This document shows, one piece after another, positions 51,383-59,727 of a DNA stretch of 59,727 nucleotides (the stretch's first letter is position 1; each line of letters begins with the position of its first letter). The stretch spans positions 1 through 59,727 of the forward strand of contig JAAYCI010000025.1 of NCBI GenBank assembly GCA_012729855.1, in the 5' to 3' direction. The DNA is from Oscillospiraceae bacterium. Lineage in GTDB: Bacteria > Bacillota > Clostridia > Oscillospirales > Ruminococcaceae. Below the pieces are notes generated by a model. It saw only the letters and a program-made list of their open reading frames with translations. It did no database searches and had not been told where the DNA came from. Made by a program: the position numbers and the translations under genes.

Positions 51383-52087
51383 CTACCCCCGCGGGCCGAA
51401 AAGCTCGGTTCCCACGCGTACCATCGTGGCACCCTCCTGTATGGCAATCTCATAGTCGGAGGACATACCCATAGATAGTATATTAACAGTACCATTATCC
51501 ATTTTTTTGCGCTTAATGTCAACAAACAGTTGGCGCATTTGGGCAAAATAGGGGCGTACCGCCTCGCCCGCCACAAAGGGCGGTATGGCCATCAGCCCGC
51601 GCAGCCGAAGCTGGGGTGTTTGGGCAATGCAGTCGGCCAGGGCCTCTATCCCGGCCTGGTCTACCCCGCTTTTATTCGCTTCTTCGCCAATATTCACCTC
51701 AATTAGCACATTCAGCGGCACGGCGGCGTGCTTAAAGGCCGCCGCCAGCGCTTGCACGGTCTTCTCGCTATCCACGCTTTGCACCATGTCTACATGCCCG
51801 GGCAGATATTTTGCCTTGTTGCGCTGCAGGTGGCCAATCAGGTGGGTTTTGTGGGGTAAATCGGCCAGAAAGGGCTCTTTTTTCAGCAGCTCCTGCACCC
51901 GGTTTTCACCTATTTCGGTCACACCGGCCTCTATCAGGCGGCGCACGGCCTCGGCCGGTTGGGTTTTGGTCACCCCCACCAGCGTTATTTCCTCGGGCCT
52001 GCGGCCGGCTTTTATGGCGGCTTCGGCCATCTTCTCTCTCACCCGGGCCACCCGCCCGGCTATGGTACTATAGGATCTTCCTGTCAT
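51383..52087 (-). CDS. YggS-family PLP homeostasis protein
   Basis: 234 residues. TLVGVTKTQPAEAVRRLIEA holds the PLP Lys; IGENRVQELLKK, HLIGHLQRNKAKYLPG, VLIEVNIGEEANKSGV and LSMGMSSDYEIAIQEGATMVRVG follow, all family blocks. It buffers free pyridoxal phosphate and lies in division clusters of Firmicutes. It overlaps the HlyD-like gene by 20 bases. Confidence 0.95.
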   Translation of the reverse strand: MTGRSYSTIAGRVARVREKMAEAAIKAGRRPEEITLVGVTKTQPAEAVRRLIEAGVTEIGENRVQELLKKEPFLADLPHKTHLIGHLQRNKAKYLPGHVDMVQSVDSEKTVQALAAAFKHAAVPLNVLIEVNIGEEANKSGVDQAGIEALADCIAQTPQLRLRGLMAIPPFVAGEAVRPYFAQMRQLFVDIKRKKMDNGTVNILSMGMSSDYEIAIQEGATMVRVGTELFGPRG

Positions 52088-53387
52088 ACAGCTCCACCCC
52101 TCCGGCGTCCACCACCACGTCGTCGTACATCTCCACTTCGTTCACGCCCTCTTCCACCACGGGGGATACCAGCATGTAGCCGTCCTCCTCCAGCAGTATT
52201 TGCACCTTGCGGAAATATACCATGTTGCCAAACTTCACATACACGCCCTGGTAGGTGGTTTTGCTGCCGTCGTCGTTGGCAAAATCCACCAGCCGAAGCG
52301 CATTTTTGTTGATACGCAGGCCCTTTTCCACCCCGAAGATGATTTGGGCATTTTCCACCCGCAGCTGCATCAGCTCGGGGCGCATGTATTCGCAGTACAG
52401 CTCTATGGCCGCAATGCCGTTCTCCTCGTCTACCACTACGCTTTTCACCATCACCGGCAGTGTCATGTCGCTGATGTCGGGGAAGCTTATCTGCAGGCTT
52501 TTGTGCCCCACCACAAACTTTTCGGCGTCCTTGGCGGGCAGCACGGTGAAGAAGTGCCACTTATAGTCGGTGATGATATGCCCCGCCACCGTGGCGCCAT
52601 AGGTGGCGGCCGGCTGTGCGATGCTGGTTTGCAGCTGGGTGGGGGTCAGGCCGCTCACGGTATCGTAGCTCACCTGCTGGCGGTCGTGCTGGGGCGAGGG
52701 CGCAAAGTAGCCGCCCTCCTCGGCTGTGATGGTACCGGTGGCTGTTGCCTGCGCCTTGTAGCGCTCGCTCTCGGCGGTAAGCGCCGTAATGCGCGCCTCG
52801 TAGTTTTCCGCCTCGCCGGTGGCCACCTGCCACTTGTTGGCAGCCAGCAGCATCTCATTGCGTGGGGTCTCAATGGCATCATAGTTGCCTGTGTCCAGCA
52901 TTTGAATTATGCTGTACAATGCACTGTGCTGCTGGCCCAGCAGGTTTTCCAGGTCACTGCCCACAGCCGTGGTGGCCTGGGCCTCGCGCAGCAGCTCTAT
53001 TTCGGCGTCCAGCCGCTGGGCCCGGTCCATGGCCTGCACGGCGGCCTCGCTGCCAAATACCTTGGCCACCTCGGCGCCGGGCATCACCCGCTGGCCGGTG
53101 GGCACGGTGTAGTAAAGCGTGCCCGTGCCGCCGTACACCGGCACACTGCTAAGCACCACATGCCCCTGCGCGCTTACAGAATCGGTCATGGTGTCCTGCA
53201 GCGCGGCTTCGGTGCGCACCTGCGGCGCCATGATGATAACCAGCTGCACCGCCACATACACCACCGGCACCATGGCCGCCAGCCAAATGACCCAGCCAAA
53301 CCGCCGCCAAAAATGCCGCTTGGGTTTGGAGATGGCGTCTATTTCAGGCGTGTCGTCCGGCGGCCTGTTGGCCTTGTACTGTGCCAT
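52068..53387 (-). CDS. HlyD-like membrane-fusion protein in the division cluster
   Basis: 439 residues. A positively charged start (PKRHFWRRFG), one membrane helix (about 32-52), then a beta-rich HlyD-type body with a coiled coil in the middle (about 110-210) and PVMVKSVVVDEENGIAAIEL and GVYVKFGNMVYFRKVQIL near the end. There is no ABC or RND partner here. Proteins like this sit beside yggS-sepF in many Clostridia and their role is not established; a link to division or spore envelope formation is possible. AGGGAGG precedes the ATG. Confidence 0.75.
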   Translation of the reverse strand: MAQYKANRPPDDTPEIDAISKPKRHFWRRFGWVIWLAAMVPVVYVAVQLVIIMAPQVRTEAALQDTMTDSVSAQGHVVLSSVPVYGGTGTLYYTVPTGQRVMPGAEVAKVFGSEAAVQAMDRAQRLDAEIELLREAQATTAVGSDLENLLGQQHSALYSIIQMLDTGNYDAIETPRNEMLLAANKWQVATGEAENYEARITALTAESERYKAQATATGTITAEEGGYFAPSPQHDRQQVSYDTVSGLTPTQLQTSIAQPAATYGATVAGHIITDYKWHFFTVLPAKDAEKFVVGHKSLQISFPDISDMTLPVMVKSVVVDEENGIAAIELYCEYMRPELMQLRVENAQIIFGVEKGLRINKNALRLVDFANDDGSKTTYQGVYVKFGNMVYFRKVQILLEEDGYMLVSPVVEEGVNEVEMYDDVVVDAGGVELYDRKIL

Positions 53388-53428
53388 GGTGCACCTCCCT
53401 TCGCGCTGTAAGCTCTGCGCGTTTCACC

Positions 53429-53603
53429 TATATAGTCAAACTACTTAAAAACATAATTGCCAAGACCGCAGGCGTTGCCCATCGGCAAACTTTGCAGGTG
53501 CGCGGTTTATTGCCAATTGCAAACCAATCGCCCAAAGATGACTGCCGCGCATCTTTATGCGCGGCTTCAAAACCGTATTGGCTTTAAAGTGACCATAGTA
53601 TAA
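53429..53603. repeat. MITE-like multi-hairpin repeat, copy B
   Basis: About 175 bp homologous to copy A at 36.5 kb from end to end: TATAGTCAAACTACTTAAAA at one end, GCGCGGCTTCAAAACCGTAT and CATAGTATAA at the other, with matching internal pieces (GCAGGCG, GCAAACCAATCGCCC, CCGCGCATC/ATGCGCGG). Its inner palindromes have decayed compared with copy A. It lies between the HlyD-like gene and miaA, both on the minus strand. Confidence 0.7.
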
Positions 53604-53675
53604 TCTATTATCTCCGGCAGCGCCGCAAAAAACATAATACTTTAAAACACGCTTTGGGTGCAAGCGCTTTTTTTG

Positions 53676-54605
53676 CTAACCCAAAAACGCCTGCACCCAC
53701 TCGGTAGCCTGCGCCTGTACGTTCGCTTCATCCACCCGCAGCCAGCGCACCTGCGGCATTTTGCGAAACCAGGTAAGCTGCCGTTTGGCGTAGTTGCGGG
53801 TGGCCTGTTTCAGCTTGTCTGTGCAGGCCTCCAGCGGGGCATCGCCAGCAAAATACGGGAAGAACTCCTTATAGCCGATGGCTTGCACTGCCGTACCATA
53901 GCAGCCGCGGTTCTCGTACACCATCCGGGCTTCATCCAACAGGCCGGCGGCCAGCATGGCGTCCACCCGCAGGTTTATGGCGGCATACAGGGCCGCGCGG
54001 TCGGCGTAATCCAGCCCGATGCACAGTGCTTCGTATGCGGGCGGCGCCGCGTGCGACCGGCTTGCCCGTTCCCGCTCGGTCAGGCCGGTGTCTGCCAGTA
54101 GCTCCAGCGCCCGCAAAATGCGCTTTTTATCATTAACGTTCAGCTTATCGGCGTGGTCGGGGTCTTGCGCGCGCAGGCGGGCCAGCATGGCTTCGCCGCC
54201 TTGCATAGCCCATTCGGCCTCCAGTGCCGCGCGGCGTTCGGTGCCATTTTGTTCGCTGTAGTGTATGCCCTCTACCAGGCTTTTAATGTATAGCCCGGTG
54301 CCGCCGCACACCACCGGCACGGCGCCGCGCCGGTGTATCTCATCTATGCAGGCCTGGGCGTCCCGCAGCCAGCTGGCCACCGAGTAACGCTCCTCCGGAG
54401 GCAAAAATCCGTTTAGATGCAGCGGTACGCCGCCGGCCTCCGCGGGTGTTACTGCCGCGGTGCCTATGGGCAGGCCGCGATACACCTGCATGGAGTCGGC
54501 GTTCACCACTTCGCCGCCAAAGCGCCGGCAAAGCGCCAGCGCCACGTCGCTTTTGCCGGTGGCTGTAGGCCCGCACACCACTATGATTTTACCCAAGCCG
54601 CCCAA
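53676..54605 (-). CDS. miaA: tRNA dimethylallyltransferase
   Basis: 309 residues. P-loop VVCGPTATGKSDVALAL, VVNADSMQVYRGLPIGTA, PVVCGGTGLYIKSL, KRILRALELLADTG and RRQLTWFRKMPQVRW-like RNYAKRQLTWFRKM. It adds the isopentenyl group to A37 of UNN-reading tRNAs. The start is a TTG (54605) inside the mutL 3' end, AAAGG five bases upstream; it overlaps mutL by 17 bases. Confidence 0.95.
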   Translation of the reverse strand: MGGLGKIIVVCGPTATGKSDVALALCRRFGGEVVNADSMQVYRGLPIGTAAVTPAEAGGVPLHLNGFLPPEERYSVASWLRDAQACIDEIHRRGAVPVVCGGTGLYIKSLVEGIHYSEQNGTERRAALEAEWAMQGGEAMLARLRAQDPDHADKLNVNDKKRILRALELLADTGLTERERASRSHAAPPAYEALCIGLDYADRAALYAAINLRVDAMLAAGLLDEARMVYENRGCYGTAVQAIGYKEFFPYFAGDAPLEACTDKLKQATRNYAKRQLTWFRKMPQVRWLRVDEANVQAQATEWVQAFLG

Positions 54606-56637
54606 ACTGCCTTTCCAGCTCCTTGCGTGTAATCTTTAGCACCACCGGCCGCCCGTGCGGGCAAAAGGGCGGCACTTCGCCCGATATGATCTGCTTAGCC
54701 AGCAAAAGCAGCTCTGCCGCCGGGGTTTTGTCTCCACCTTTTACCGCGGCGCGGCAGGCCATGGAGTGCAGCACCCACTCCCGTTTTTCGCTGGTGCTGT
54801 CCCTGGCGTTCAGCGCCAGGCGCCGGCCCAGCTCCACGGCCAGGTCGGCCACATCGCCGGGGGCAATGTCGGCCGGCACCGCGCGCACCAGCACCGCGTT
54901 GCCGCCAAAGTCTTCCACCTCCAGGCCGGTGGCAAGCAGTTGCTCGCGCGCTTGCAGCAGGGCGTTTTTTTCCTCGGCGCTCAGTGTCACGCTTACCGGG
55001 GCCAGCAGCTGCTGCGCGCCGGCGGCGCCGGTCTTGTCCATCCGTTCGTAGAGGATGCGCTCGTGCGCCGCATGCTTGTCCAGCAGGTAGAGCACGTCGT
55101 CGGCCTCGGCCACAATATAGGTACGAAACAGCTCCCCCACCAGCCGCAGTGTGAGGCCGTCCGGCTTTACACCAGCCAAAGCCATCTGTTCGGCCGTCCC
55201 TGCATCCTCTGTGCAAGGTATCAATACCACATCAGGCGCGTCTATTGCGAGGCCGTTTTCACCGGCGGTTGGCGCCACATCAGGCATTGGCAATGGTGTT
55301 GCCGCATGGTTTGCCGGGGTCTGCCAGTCCTTCGCCGTGTCTGCCTCTACGCTGGGGCCCGGTTGCCGCATGGGTGGTGGCGCCTGCCGCACCGTATAGG
55401 GAATATACGATGCCGTTGATTCCAGCGCCTGGCCCGCCTGCGCGTTTTGGCGCACCATGGTGTTGTAGGCTTCTATCTGCCCCGGGCTGCTTTGGATGGC
55501 ACGCGGCTGCGGGCGGCCGGGTGCCAATGCGCTTGGGGCCATACCAGCTGTGCCCTTCCCCAGTGGCTTGCCGGGCATTTCCGCACCAATTGGCTGGTCG
55601 GGCGCTGCCACGGGTTTATCAGCCCCCGGCAGCACCAGGTTCAGGTGCCCGGCGCCTTTTTCCATCAGCGCGGCCTTCACCGCGCGGTATACGGCGTCGA
55701 ATACATCGCTCTCGCGCGCAAAGCGCACCTCGGTTTTGGCCGGGTGCACGTTCACGTCCACCAGCGCCGGCGGCATCTGCAAAAACAGCACCCCGCCGGG
55801 GAACTTGCCCTGCAGGGCCATGCCCCGGTAGGCCTGCTCCAGCGCGGCCATCATGGTGCCGTTTTTAACAAAGCGGCCGTTGATAAAAAAATACTGCATG
55901 GACCGGCTGGCCCGCCCGGCCCGCGGCGGCGTAATAAGCCCGTGTACCCGTATTGGGGCACGGCTGCCGTCCACGGCCAGCAGGTCTTTGGCAAAGGCCG
56001 CGCCCAGCACCGCCCACGCGGTGCCGCGTACGTCGCCCCCGCCCGGCGTGGCAAACACTTCTTTGCCGTCCCGCAGGTATTTAAAGGCCACCTCCGGGTG
56101 CGAAAGCGCCAGCCGCGTCACCGTCTCGGTGACATAGTTGGCCTCGCTGGTGTCTTTTTTCAGAAACTTCATGCGGGCCGGGGTGTTGTAAAACAGCTCC
56201 CGCACCGTGATGCTGGTGCCCCGCGGGCGGGCGGCTTCCTCCGGGCGTTTGGGCCCTGCGCCGGGGCGGTAAAGGCTGGCAAAGGCGTCGGCGTCGTGCT
56301 TGGTCAGCACCTCCACCCGGGCCACACTGGCAATACTGGCCAGCGCCTCACCGCGAAAGCCCAAGGTCTCAATGGCCTCCAGGTCCTGCTCGGTGCGCAC
56401 CTTACTGGTGGCGTGGCGCACAAAGGCCAGGGGCAGGTCGGCCGCTTCTATGCCGCTGCCGTTGTCGGCTATGCGTATCAGCAAGGTGCCGCCGCGCTCT
56501 ATCTCCACCGTTACGGCGGTGGCGCCGGCGTCTATCGCGTTTTCAGCCAGCTCCTTCACCACCGAGGCAGGGCGCTCCACCACTTCGCCCGCCGCTATCA
56601 GTTCCGCCGTATGCTTGTCCAGCAGGGCTATGGCCAT
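54589..56637 (-). CDS. mutL: DNA mismatch repair protein MutL
   Basis: 682 residues. GHKL ATPase: IAAGEVVERPASVVKELAEN, IRIADNGSGI, FRGEALASIASV and GTSITVRELFYNTPARMKFL. A proline-rich linker (about 350-460) and the C-terminal dimerisation domain with DKHAAHERILYERM, ending HGRPVVLKITRKELER. The C-terminal endonuclease-type motif (DQHAxxERxxYE form) is here DKHAAHERILYE. GGAGG precedes the ATG. Works with MutS just upstream. Confidence 0.97.
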   Translation of the reverse strand: MAIALLDKHTAELIAAGEVVERPASVVKELAENAIDAGATAVTVEIERGGTLLIRIADNGSGIEAADLPLAFVRHATSKVRTEQDLEAIETLGFRGEALASIASVARVEVLTKHDADAFASLYRPGAGPKRPEEAARPRGTSITVRELFYNTPARMKFLKKDTSEANYVTETVTRLALSHPEVAFKYLRDGKEVFATPGGGDVRGTAWAVLGAAFAKDLLAVDGSRAPIRVHGLITPPRAGRASRSMQYFFINGRFVKNGTMMAALEQAYRGMALQGKFPGGVLFLQMPPALVDVNVHPAKTEVRFARESDVFDAVYRAVKAALMEKGAGHLNLVLPGADKPVAAPDQPIGAEMPGKPLGKGTAGMAPSALAPGRPQPRAIQSSPGQIEAYNTMVRQNAQAGQALESTASYIPYTVRQAPPPMRQPGPSVEADTAKDWQTPANHAATPLPMPDVAPTAGENGLAIDAPDVVLIPCTEDAGTAEQMALAGVKPDGLTLRLVGELFRTYIVAEADDVLYLLDKHAAHERILYERMDKTGAAGAQQLLAPVSVTLSAEEKNALLQAREQLLATGLEVEDFGGNAVLVRAVPADIAPGDVADLAVELGRRLALNARDSTSEKREWVLHSMACRAAVKGGDKTPAAELLLLAKQIISGEVPPFCPHGRPVVLKITRKELERQFGRLG

Positions 56638-56671
56638 CGTCCCGCCTCCTTTATTATGTATTATAATAGGC

Positions 56672-59281
56672 TCAGCCGTCCTCCACCAGTTCCTGTTTCA
56701 GCTCGTAAATCAGTTTCAGGGCTTCCAGCGGGGTTAAGGTTTCGGGGTCTACCCGGCGCAGCTTTTCCACCACCTCGCCCGGCGCCTGCACCTGCAGCTC
56801 GCCCAGGTCTTCAAAGTCCAGCTGGGTGATGCGGTTGGTACTGGCCGCGTTTTTCTCCAGCACCTTCAGCACCTGCTTGGCGCGCTCGGTCACCACCTCG
56901 GGCAGGCCGGCCAGCTTGGCCACCTGTATGCCGTAGCTGTCGTCGGCCGGGCCGCGCACAATGCGCCGCAAAAAGGTGATGTCGTCCCCCCGCTTCTTCA
57001 CGGCCACGTTGTAGTTTTTCACGCCGTCCAGCGCGTTTTCCAGCTCTGTCAGCTCGTGGTAGTGGGTGGCGAACATCGTTTTGCAGCCGGGGCCCAGGTC
57101 GCGGTCGGCTATAAACTCCAGCACCGCCTGGGCAATGCCCATGCCGTCAAAGGTGGAGGTGCCCCGGCCAATCTCGTCCAAAATCACCAGGCTTTGCCGG
57201 GTGGCGTCCTGCAATATCTCGGCCACCTCGGTCATCTCCACCATGAAGGTGGATTTGCCCTGCGAGAGGTCATCCGACGCGCCCACCCGGGTGAACACCG
57301 CGTCGCACACGCCCACCCGGCAGGCGTCGGCCGGTACAAAGCTGCCTATTTGCGCCATAATGGTGATGAGCGCCGCCTGCCGCATGTAGGTGCTTTTGCC
57401 CGCCATGTTCGGCCCGGTGATGATCTGCATGCGGTTGTCGCCACAGTCCAGGTAGGTATCATTGGGCACAAAGGGTGCGCCCAGCTGCATGCGTTCTATC
57501 ACCGGGTGGCGGCCCTCTTTTATCTCTATCACGTCGCTTGCGTCCACATCGGGGCGCACATACCCGCCGGCCACCGCCACCTGCGCCAGGCTGCACAGCA
57601 CGTCCAGCCGGGCAATGCTGGCCGCCGTGCCCTGGATGCGCACCAGCTCGCCGGCCACCTTACCCAGCAGCTGCTCGAACAAATCCCGCTCCAGCACCAG
57701 CAGCTTTTCGCCGGCGCCCAGTATCCTGTTTTCCAGCACCTTGAGTTCTTCAGTGATGTACCGCTCGCCGCCGGTCAGTGTCTGCTTGCGCACAAAATGC
57801 TCCGGCACCTGGTTGACAAACGACCGGCTGACCTCAATATAGTAACCAAACACCTTATTATAGCCAATTTTCAGCGTGCGGATGCCTGTTTCTTCTTTCA
57901 GCTTCGATTCTATGGACGCCAGCATCCCCTTGCCGCCGCGCACGGCGTCGCGCAGCTCGTCCACCTCGGGGTTCACGCCCTCGCGTATCACCCCGCCGTC
58001 GGCCAGCTTGGCCGGCAGGTCCTCGGCCAGGGTGCGGGTGATGAGGCTGTGCAGGTCCTTCAAGGGGTCAATGCCCACGCGCAGCTGCACGATCTCCTCG
58101 CTCGTAAAATCCTTCAGCAGGGCAATGATACCCGGCAGCATGCCACAGGTGGCGCCCAGCGCGGCCACGTCGCGCGGGGTGGCGTTGCCGTACACCATGC
58201 GGGTCATCAGGCGCTCCATGTCAAACACGCCGTCCAGCGCTTCGCAAATCTCCAGCCGCTGCACGTCGCCCGCACTCAGCTCGGCCACGCCGTCCAGCCG
58301 CTGGTTGATGGCCACCACGTCCATCAGCGGCTGCTCCAGCCAGGTGCGCATCAGGCGCTTGCCCATGGAGGTGGTGGTTTTATCCAGCACCCACAGCAGC
58401 GTGCCCTTTTTCTCGCGGCCGCGCATGGTCTCGGTAAGCTCCAGGTTGACGCGCGCCACGGGCGACAGATGCATGAACTGCGCCTCGGCATACTGCACCA
58501 CACTTTTCAGGCGCTGCACGCCGTGCTTTTGCGTCAGCGCCAAATAGCTTAGCAGCGCGCCCAGCGCCCGCACGCCCATGGGGTCGCGCTCGGTGTCCAG
58601 GGCTTTTTCCAGCCTGTCGCCAAACTGCTCCACCAGATGGGCCCGGGCATTCTTTTCGGAGAACTCGCTGTCGTCCAAAAGCTCCACCGTGCAGGCCAGC
58701 TGCTGCTTGATAAAATCGGTGATGGGCTTGTGGGCCAGCACCTCGCTGTTGAACAGCACCTCCCGCGGCGCAAAACGGGCCAGCTCCGAGATGATCTTCT
58801 TGCTGAAATCGGCCCCGGCCACGCTGGTGAGCTGGGCGTTGCCGGTGGAGATGTCGGCAAAGCACAGCCCGGCCGCGCCGTCGGCAATGTAGATGCTGGC
58901 CAGGTAGTTGTTGCGGTCGTCGTTCAGCATGCTGTCTTCTATCACGGTGCCCGGGGTGATCACCCGCACCACCTCGCGCCGCACCAGGCCCTTGGCCAGG
59001 GCGGGGTCCTCCACCTGCTCGCAGATGGCCACCTTGTAGCCTTTGTCCACCAGGCGCTTGGTGTAGGCCTCCACCGAATGATGGGGCACGCCGCACATGG
59101 GCGCGCGCTCCGCTTCGCCGCTCTCCTTGCCGGTCAGCGTCAGGTCAAGCTCCTTGCTGGCCAGAATGGCGTCATCGTAGAACATCTCATAAAAGTCGCC
59201 CACACGGAAAAAAAGGATGCTATCCTTGTTGCGCTCTTTTATCTCAAAAAACTGCCGCATCATTGGTGACAGGCCGGCCAT
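56672..59281 (-). CDS. mutS: DNA mismatch repair protein MutS
   Basis: 869 residues from ATG 59281 (GGGGGA seven bases upstream). Mismatch-binding motif FFRVGDFYEMFYDDA with the Phe/Glu wedge, ATPase Walker A TGPNMAGKSTYMRQ, Walker B LVILDEIGRGTSTFDG, and the C-terminal HTH. First gene of mutS-mutL-miaA. Confidence 0.98.
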   Translation of the reverse strand: MAGLSPMMRQFFEIKERNKDSILFFRVGDFYEMFYDDAILASKELDLTLTGKESGEAERAPMCGVPHHSVEAYTKRLVDKGYKVAICEQVEDPALAKGLVRREVVRVITPGTVIEDSMLNDDRNNYLASIYIADGAAGLCFADISTGNAQLTSVAGADFSKKIISELARFAPREVLFNSEVLAHKPITDFIKQQLACTVELLDDSEFSEKNARAHLVEQFGDRLEKALDTERDPMGVRALGALLSYLALTQKHGVQRLKSVVQYAEAQFMHLSPVARVNLELTETMRGREKKGTLLWVLDKTTTSMGKRLMRTWLEQPLMDVVAINQRLDGVAELSAGDVQRLEICEALDGVFDMERLMTRMVYGNATPRDVAALGATCGMLPGIIALLKDFTSEEIVQLRVGIDPLKDLHSLITRTLAEDLPAKLADGGVIREGVNPEVDELRDAVRGGKGMLASIESKLKEETGIRTLKIGYNKVFGYYIEVSRSFVNQVPEHFVRKQTLTGGERYITEELKVLENRILGAGEKLLVLERDLFEQLLGKVAGELVRIQGTAASIARLDVLCSLAQVAVAGGYVRPDVDASDVIEIKEGRHPVIERMQLGAPFVPNDTYLDCGDNRMQIITGPNMAGKSTYMRQAALITIMAQIGSFVPADACRVGVCDAVFTRVGASDDLSQGKSTFMVEMTEVAEILQDATRQSLVILDEIGRGTSTFDGMGIAQAVLEFIADRDLGPGCKTMFATHYHELTELENALDGVKNYNVAVKKRGDDITFLRRIVRGPADDSYGIQVAKLAGLPEVVTERAKQVLKVLEKNAASTNRITQLDFEDLGELQVQAPGEVVEKLRRVDPETLTPLEALKLIYELKQELVEDG

Positions 59282-59537
59282 CAAAGTCCCCCTTAATTTT
59301 TTACAGATGATGCGATAATTCCAAACTCCCAAGCATTATACAGTCATGCAGGGAGCAACCACACCCCAAACCGGAAACCGAAAAAGCATTCATACCTGAA
59401 TATGATTGCGCATCTCTATCTTTTCCCCTGCGCGCCTTTGCACCGCCCATGAAAGAAAACAGCCCCGCAATATGGCATTACGAGGCCGGTTTTCAGGCAA
59501 TACGCACATATCTCTGCATGCCGCTCGGCTGCATCTG
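59282..59537. other. Intergenic stretch upstream of mutS
   Basis: About 255 bases without a convincing gene. A minus-strand frame from 59683 to 59390 has no recognisable domain and runs through the direct repeat. A mutS promoter is expected here; TTGGGAG ... TATAATG near 59330 is the best guess. Confidence 0.35.
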
Positions 59538-59597
59538 GCCCATCCCGTCGCACCCGGCCTCCGCCTCCTTACAGTCGGCGCTTTCCGGGCTCCGGGC
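59538..59597. repeat. 60-bp direct repeat, copy 1
   Basis: From CCCATCCCGTCGCACCCGGC to TTCCGGGCTCCGGGC; identical to copy 2 except for C/T at 59581/59711. On the minus strand both copies read an unusual peptide frame, ARSPE-ADCKEAEAGCDGMG, that ends soon after. Confidence 0.9.
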
Positions 59598-59667
59598 GCT
59601 GATATCGCAAGTGTTTCTTGGTGAAGCATGAACCTAGAAACACTGCATCCATCGGCGGCGCTAAAGC

Positions 59668-59727
59668 GCCCATCCCGTCGCACCCGGCCTCCGCCTCCTT
59701 ACAGTCGGCGTTTTCCGGGCTCCGGGC
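59668..59727. repeat. 60-bp direct repeat, copy 2 (runs to the window edge)
   Basis: Starts exactly 130 bp after copy 1 and may continue beyond the window. Between the copies is a hairpin, AGTGTTTCT/AGAAACACT, and a second short one (GGCGC/GCGCC). Confidence 0.9.

Noticed and set aside
59390..59683. Minus-strand frame upstream of mutS
   Set aside because: Runs through the direct repeat, has no ribosome site and no known domain.

Overview
The window looks like chromosomal DNA from a GC-rich gut-type Clostridia bacterium, probably Oscillospirales/Ruminococcaceae. The evidence is a PolC-type replicase, DivIVA and SepF, an SRP RNA-dnaX-ebfC-recR cluster, a T-box riboswitch, a fused SecDF, TTG/GTG starts with strong GGAGG sites, and the order pyrH-frr-uppS-cdsA-dxr-rseP-ispG-polC. 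The genus assignment is inference. Most housekeeping genes lie on the minus strand.

Layout. 1-3.3 kb: the left end of an IS3-type element cuts the C-terminus off a response regulator, which diverges from two solute-binding lipoproteins. 3.3-8.9 kb: a decayed tyrosine integrase sits beside the 3' end of tmRNA (ssrA), followed by smpB, recR, ebfC, dnaX, SRP RNA and pta. 8.9-12.6 kb: a family 4 uracil-DNA glycosylase and a large secreted protein (acidic region, GLUG repeats, two Big_2 domains, CAP domain), both on the plus strand. 12.6-27.7 kb: replication, isoprenoid, phospholipid, ribosome-recycling and secretion genes, plus an aminotransferase.

27.7-32.6 kb is the accessory region. Two 5' halves of tRNA-Ser stand exactly 240 bp apart, and 240 bp further on is an intact tRNA-Ser(GGA). 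After it come an integrase remnant, a YodL-domain gene, a DUF3846 gene, a broken third cargo gene, a large serine recombinase whose 3' end runs into that cargo gene, a small conserved-looking ORF, and the 3' stump of an acyl-ACP thioesterase. 32.6-44.6 kb: aquaporin, the larE-larB-larC operon for the nickel-pincer cofactor (no larA here), a multi-hairpin MITE-like repeat, an SSS-family symporter behind a T-box whose specifier reads as UAC (Tyr), a broken glycosyltransferase/acyltransferase, wecB, ppk1 and a ComEA-like gene.

44.6-59.3 kb: HAD phosphatase, RluD-type pseudouridine synthase, lspA, ileS, divIVA, sepF, YggS, a HlyD-like protein, a second copy of the MITE-like repeat, then miaA-mutL-mutS. 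The last 450 bp hold a direct repeat with a 130-bp period that runs off the window.

Most of the window is ordinary core genome. The least explained structures are the 240-bp-periodic tRNA-Ser half-genes, the two-copy palindromic repeat family, the recombinase/cargo chimera, and the Tyr-specific T-box on a transporter.
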